Shown here: positions 5,394 to 7,383 of the stretch, in pieces
Layout: each line of letters begins with the position of its first letter
How positions within the stretch are numbered: the stretch's first letter is position 1
NCBI GenBank assembly: GCA_965120355.1
Contig: CBCPMX010000082.1
Location: 1-7,383, forward strand
DNA from: CBCPMX01 sp965120355
GTDB taxonomy: Bacteria > Bacillota > Clostridia > Oscillospirales > Oscillospiraceae
Length of the DNA stretch: 7,383 nt
Direction: 5' to 3'
The notes under the pieces: model-generated
The model's input: the letters and a program-made list of their open reading frames with translations, nothing else
Database searches by the model: none
What the model was told of the DNA's origin: nothing
Translations under genes and position numbers: made by a program

Positions 5394-5745
5394 CATGATC
5401 CTCGCCATCCTTTCGCAGCAGATGCAGCCGGTCCGCCAAAGACAGATAGGCCCGCTCCAACTGTTGATAGCTGGCCTCCATGCCCCGGCTTCGGGCCACC
5501 ACCACGATGTCATAGCCTGGCAGGAACTGCGTTTCATGCAGCCGGTAAATCTCCCGCAGGCGGCGGCGCATCCGGTTCCGGCGCACTGCATGGCCCATTT
5601 TGGCGCTGACAGTGACGCCCACCCGATTGCGCTTGAGTCCGTTTTTCCGGCAATACACCACCAGATACCGGTTGGCTTCATGCCTGCCGCGGGAATAGAG
5701 CCGGCGAAACAGATGATTTTCTTTCAGCGAGCCGGAAAACTGCAC
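5374..5745 (-). CDS. rnpA: RNase P protein component
   Basis: RnpA binds the RNase P RNA and helps it recognise pre-tRNA leaders for 5' maturation. The 123-residue product has the family fold signature: basic N-terminus with LKENHLFRRLYSRG at residues 7-20, the strand RVGVTVSAKMGHAV at 41-54, and the RNR helix RRNRMRRRLREIYR at 55-68. I chose a GTG start at 5745 because AGGAGG lies 7 bases upstream and the protein then starts just before the conserved LKxxxxF region. An upstream in-frame ATG at 5850 would add 35 residues without family similarity or a ribosome binding site. The 3' end overlaps yidD by 20 bases. The C-terminal tail RKDGEDHDENADS is acidic and non-conserved. Confidence 0.94.
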   Translation of the reverse strand: MQFSGSLKENHLFRRLYSRGRHEANRYLVVYCRKNGLKRNRVGVTVSAKMGHAVRRNRMRRRLREIYRLHETQFLPGYDIVVVARSRGMEASYQQLERAYLSLADRLHLLRKDGEDHDENADS

Positions 5746-5884
5746 GTTTCTGCCTCCTAAACGGATGGGGCGAACAGAGAACACTCCATTCACCCCATGA
5801 ATCAACGAATCTCTTCCAGGTAGGTCGCTGCATCTGACTGGCCGCCCCACGGGGCGCTCCAGACCAGGCGATCCAAACGCCAGA
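5746..5884 (-). other. rpmH-rnpA intergenic spacer with a small hairpin
   Basis: The 139-base gap holds no gene. Its clearest element is a GC-rich inverted repeat at 5843-5856, CGCCC and GGGCG around a CGTG tetraloop, without a U-tract. A weaker GGCG/CGCC pairing (5867-5870 with 5878-5881) lies just after rpmH. Such structure could partly uncouple the very abundant L34 message from the rarely needed RnpA, but that is inference. The rnpA SD is at the end of the gap. Confidence 0.35.
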
Positions 5885-6019
5885 TCAGTGGGTCAGACGG
5901 GCGCGGCCTTTGTTACGGCGGCGGGAGAGAACCTTCCGGCCGTTGGCGGTAGCCATTCTCTTTCTGAAACCATGGACCTTGGATCTGTGGCGCTTCTTGG
6001 GCTGATAGGTACGCAGCAT
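5885..6019 (-). CDS. rpmH: 50S ribosomal protein L34
   Basis: The 44-residue product reads MLRTYQPKKRHRSKVHG at the start, then FRKRMATANGRKVLSRRRN, and ends KGRARLTH. This is the classic L34 sequence and the usual length: extremely basic, with the KRHRSKVHGFRKRM core and GRKVLxxRRxKGR end. L34 is a small 23S-rRNA-binding protein of the large subunit. The ATG has AGGAGG 8 bases upstream. It is the first gene of the minus-strand operon, about 90 bases after the predicted start from the promoter at 6118-6147. A small hairpin in its leader (6051-6065, GGCUGU/ACAGCU with a UUU loop) is visible but of unknown meaning. Confidence 0.98.
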   Translation of the reverse strand: MLRTYQPKKRHRSKVHGFRKRMATANGRKVLSRRRNKGRARLTH

Positions 6020-6117
6020 TCTGTACACCTCCTAAAAGAATATGCTCAACAGCTGTAAAACAGCCGCAGCGTGTAAAATCAGGCGCAACCCCCCGAAAAC
6101 TGGGCCGCGTTCAGGCT

Positions 6118-6147
6118 ATTATACTGTATATTTTCCCTCTGTGTCAA
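6118..6147 (-). promoter_or_regulatory. consensus sigma-A promoter of rpmH operon
   Basis: The minus strand has a perfect -35 TTGACA (6147-6142) and a perfect -10 TATAAT (6123-6118) with an 18-base spacer. The predicted start is near 6111, giving a leader of about 90 bases before rpmH. Such strength fits a ribosomal protein operon. It lies over 120 bases from the Fur-family operator at 6278-6300, so it is unlikely to be under that control. Confidence 0.9.
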
Positions 6148-6206
6148 GGACATTTTTCGCTTTCCGGCAGGAATTTACCGCACTTTCCGCGCCCAGCCGT
6201 CCGGCG

Positions 6207-6229
6207 AAAAAATTTTTTTCAAAAAAATT
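6207..6229. promoter_or_regulatory. A/T-tract palindrome, possible UP element or bent DNA
   Basis: Between the divergent promoters lies AATTTTTTT-C-AAAAAAATT, a perfect palindrome at 6211-6229, preceded by AAAA and framed by gcg...cgc. It sits about 48-70 bases before the predicted perR start, where an UP element for RNA polymerase alpha would lie. The long A and T tracts should also bend DNA. No direct evidence of function. Confidence 0.35.
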
Positions 6230-6241
6230 CGCAAAAACCTC

Positions 6242-6270
6242 TTTACAAACAGAAGGAGGTGTGCTACAAT
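6242..6270 (+). promoter_or_regulatory. promoter of the perR-rubrerythrin operon
   Basis: TTTACA (-35, 6242-6247), a 17-base spacer ending TGC, and TACAAT (-10, 6265-6270) make a strong extended -10 sigma-A promoter. The predicted start is near 6277, directly beside the palindromic operator at 6278-6300. Binding there should block initiation or escape. Confidence 0.8.
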
Positions 6271-6277
6271 GCAACCG

Positions 6278-6300
6278 TAAATGATAATAATTATCATTTA
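6278..6300. promoter_or_regulatory. Fur-family operator (perfect 7-1-7 palindrome)
   Basis: A 23-base perfect palindrome with 11-base arms around one central A (6289) has as its core TGATAATAATTATCA (6282-6296). This equals the B. subtilis-type Fur box (TGATAAT, one base, ATTATCA) and differs from the PerR box (TTATAAT-N-ATTATAA) by one base per arm. It spans the predicted transcription start and ends 23 bases before the perR-like ATG, so it most likely mediates autorepression of the regulator and its rubrerythrin partner. Confidence 0.85.
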
Positions 6301-6323
6301 TAGTTTCAAGGGAGACGCCTATT

Positions 6324-6713
6324 ATGGAAAAGACGAGAAAATACAGCCGCAAGCGCGAGGCGATCCTGGAATGCATCCGCTCCACCGACACCCATCCCAG
6401 CGCCGAATGGGTCTATGCGCAGCTGAAGCCGCGCATCCCCGACCTGAGTCTGGGCACTGTATATCGGAACCTGACCATGTTCAAAAACGAGGGTACGATC
6501 ATTTCCGTAGGTGTGGTGGACGGGCAGGAACGGTTCGATCATCATGTGGAACCCCATATCCACTTTATCTGCGAATGCTGCGGCACGGTCCGGGATGTGG
6601 AACTCCCCGACCCTGTGGAGGCGCTGGAGCGCCAGGTGGCACAGGTCACCGGAAGCACAGTGACTGGTCATCGCCTTTCCTTCTTAGGGCGCTGTCCAAA
6701 CTGTCAACCCTGA
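6324..6713 (+). CDS. perR: PerR-like peroxide-responsive Fur-family repressor
   Basis: This 129-residue Fur-family metalloregulator has an N-terminal winged helix at about 1-70, with recognition helix SLGTVYRNLTMF (42-53), and a C-terminal dimerisation/metal domain. Aligned to B. subtilis PerR with a constant offset of 13, all five regulatory-site ligands are kept: H24 (H37), D72 (D85), H78 (H91), H80 (H93) and D91 (D104). The Asp at 91, where Fur has Glu, is a PerR hallmark. The structural zinc Cys pairs are C83/C86 and C124/C127. R48 replaces PerR Asn61 and resembles Fur at the DNA-reading position, matching the Fur-type box upstream. The ATG has AGGGAG 9 bases before it. The gene is followed 27 bases later by rubrerythrin, a typical PerR target, so metal-catalysed oxidation probably derepresses both. 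A true Fur or Zur assignment is less likely on the ligands. Confidence 0.85.
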   Translation: MEKTRKYSRKREAILECIRSTDTHPSAEWVYAQLKPRIPDLSLGTVYRNLTMFKNEGTIISVGVVDGQERFDHHVEPHIHFICECCGTVRDVELPDPVEALERQVAQVTGSTVTGHRLSFLGRCPNCQP

Positions 6714-6740
6714 AGTATTATTTTTTGGAGGTCAAACATT

Positions 6741-7328
6741 ATGAAAAAGTTTATTTGCCCCGTTTGCGGTTATGTCCACGAAGGCGAGCAGCCCCCTGAG
6801 AAGTGCCCCCTGTGCGGTGTCCCCGGCAGCAAGTTCATCGAGCAGACCGGCGAGATGACCCTGGCCGCTGAGCATGAATATGGCGTCTATGCCAAGACCG
6901 TCAAGAATAACGACGCTGTCAGCGCCGAGGACAAGGCGTATATTCTGGAGCAGCTGAAGGCCAACTTTGACGCCGAGTGCTCCGAAGTCGGCATGTACCT
7001 GTGCATGGCCCGCATTGCCCACCGCGAGGGCTATCCCGAGATCGGCCTGTATTGGGAGAAGGCCGCCTATGAGGAGGCCGAGCACGCCTCCAAGTTCGCC
7101 GAGCTGCTGGGCGAGGATCTGGAGCCCAACATGAAGGCCGACACCAAGGCCAACCTGGCCTGGCGTGTGGACTGCGAGTTCGGCGCTACCCAGGGCAAGG
7201 TGGATCTGGCCACCTGCGCCAAGAAGAATGGCCTGGACGCCATCCACGACACCGTCCATGAGATGGCTCGCGACGAGGCCCGCCATGGCAAGGCTCTGAA
7301 GGGCCTGCTGGACCGGTACTTCGGCTAA
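6741..7328 (+). CDS. rbr: reverse rubrerythrin (N-terminal rubredoxin domain)
   Basis: Rubrerythrins reduce hydrogen peroxide in the cytoplasm of anaerobes using a di-iron site fed by a rubredoxin-type iron centre; reverse rubrerythrins can also take part in oxygen reduction in clostridia. The 195-residue product has a rubredoxin-like domain first, C6-P-V-C9 and C22-P-L-C25 within about 1-36. The four-helix di-iron domain follows: FDAECSEVG with E79, YEEAEHA with E112 and H115, CEFGATQG with E146, and DEARHG with E179 and H182. Domain order is opposite to classical rubrerythrin, hence the name. The start has GGAGG 9 bases upstream. Codon use is very biased (CTG, GAG, AAG, GCC), suggesting high expression. 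It is co-transcribed with the PerR-like gene (27-base gap) and closed by a strong terminator, so it should be induced by peroxide or oxygen. Confidence 0.94.
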   Translation: MKKFICPVCGYVHEGEQPPEKCPLCGVPGSKFIEQTGEMTLAAEHEYGVYAKTVKNNDAVSAEDKAYILEQLKANFDAECSEVGMYLCMARIAHREGYPEIGLYWEKAAYEEAEHASKFAELLGEDLEPNMKADTKANLAWRVDCEFGATQGKVDLATCAKKNGLDAIHDTVHEMARDEARHGKALKGLLDRYFG

Positions 7329-7345
7329 GAGATTGTTTCATAAGA

Positions 7346-7372
7346 GGGTGGGCAGAAATGCCCACCCTTTTT
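7346..7372 (+). terminator. strong terminator of the perR-rubrerythrin operon
   Basis: GGGTGGGCA (7346-7354), loop GAAA, and TGCCCACCC (7359-7367) form a perfect 9-bp stem, followed by five T (7368-7372). It begins 17 bases after the rubrerythrin stop codon and is a textbook intrinsic terminator. Confidence 0.95.
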
Positions 7373-7383
7373 CCGCGGGAAAC

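Noticed and set aside
6020..6323. Possible oriC beside rpmH
   Set aside because: No cluster of TTATCCACA-like boxes is present in this gap; the only near match in the window is isolated, TTATCCATA near 384-392. dnaA and dnaN are absent, and the gap is explained by two divergent promoters and an operator.

Overview
The window looks like chromosomal DNA of a GC-rich anaerobic member of the Bacillota, most likely a clostridial gut-type lineage such as the Oscillospiraceae. That is inference from three things: the rpmH-rnpA-yidD-yidC-jag order, strong AGGAGG-type ribosome binding sites with consensus sigma-A promoters, and a peroxide-defence pair of a PerR-like regulator and a rubrerythrin with its rubredoxin domain at the N-terminus. 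No mobile element, CRISPR array, tRNA or rRNA was seen.

Layout, left to right. Positions 1-668 hold no convincing protein gene. They carry two good minus-strand sigma-A promoters (552-580 and 329-357), a potentially structured transcribed region with a terminator-like hairpin at 141-158, and a weak open frame running off the left edge. prfC (release factor 3) is at 669-2255 on the minus strand, with a gene-free leader of more than 400 bases (2256-2690) that contains a start-stop AUGUAA element and hairpins. A strong minus-strand terminator at 2694-2726 ends the next unit.

Positions 2793-6019 (minus strand) are the conserved operon rpmH > rnpA > yidD > yidC > jag, driven by a consensus promoter at 6118-6147. 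It links ribosomal protein L34, the RNase P protein and the membrane-insertion machinery: YidC insertase, its accessory factor YidD and the RNA-binding protein Jag/KhpB. In many Bacillota dnaA lies divergent to rpmH and mnmE-mnmG follow jag. Neither is present here, so the usual oriC-side context is broken on both sides.

Positions 6242-7372 (plus strand) are a divergent unit of two genes, perR-like and reverse rubrerythrin. It has an extended -10 promoter, a 23-bp perfect palindromic Fur-family operator at the transcription start, and a strong terminator. The regulator carries the full PerR sensing-site residue set, but its operator is the Fur-type 7-1-7 sequence. This is the most interesting regulatory feature of the window. 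Everything else is largely conserved housekeeping.
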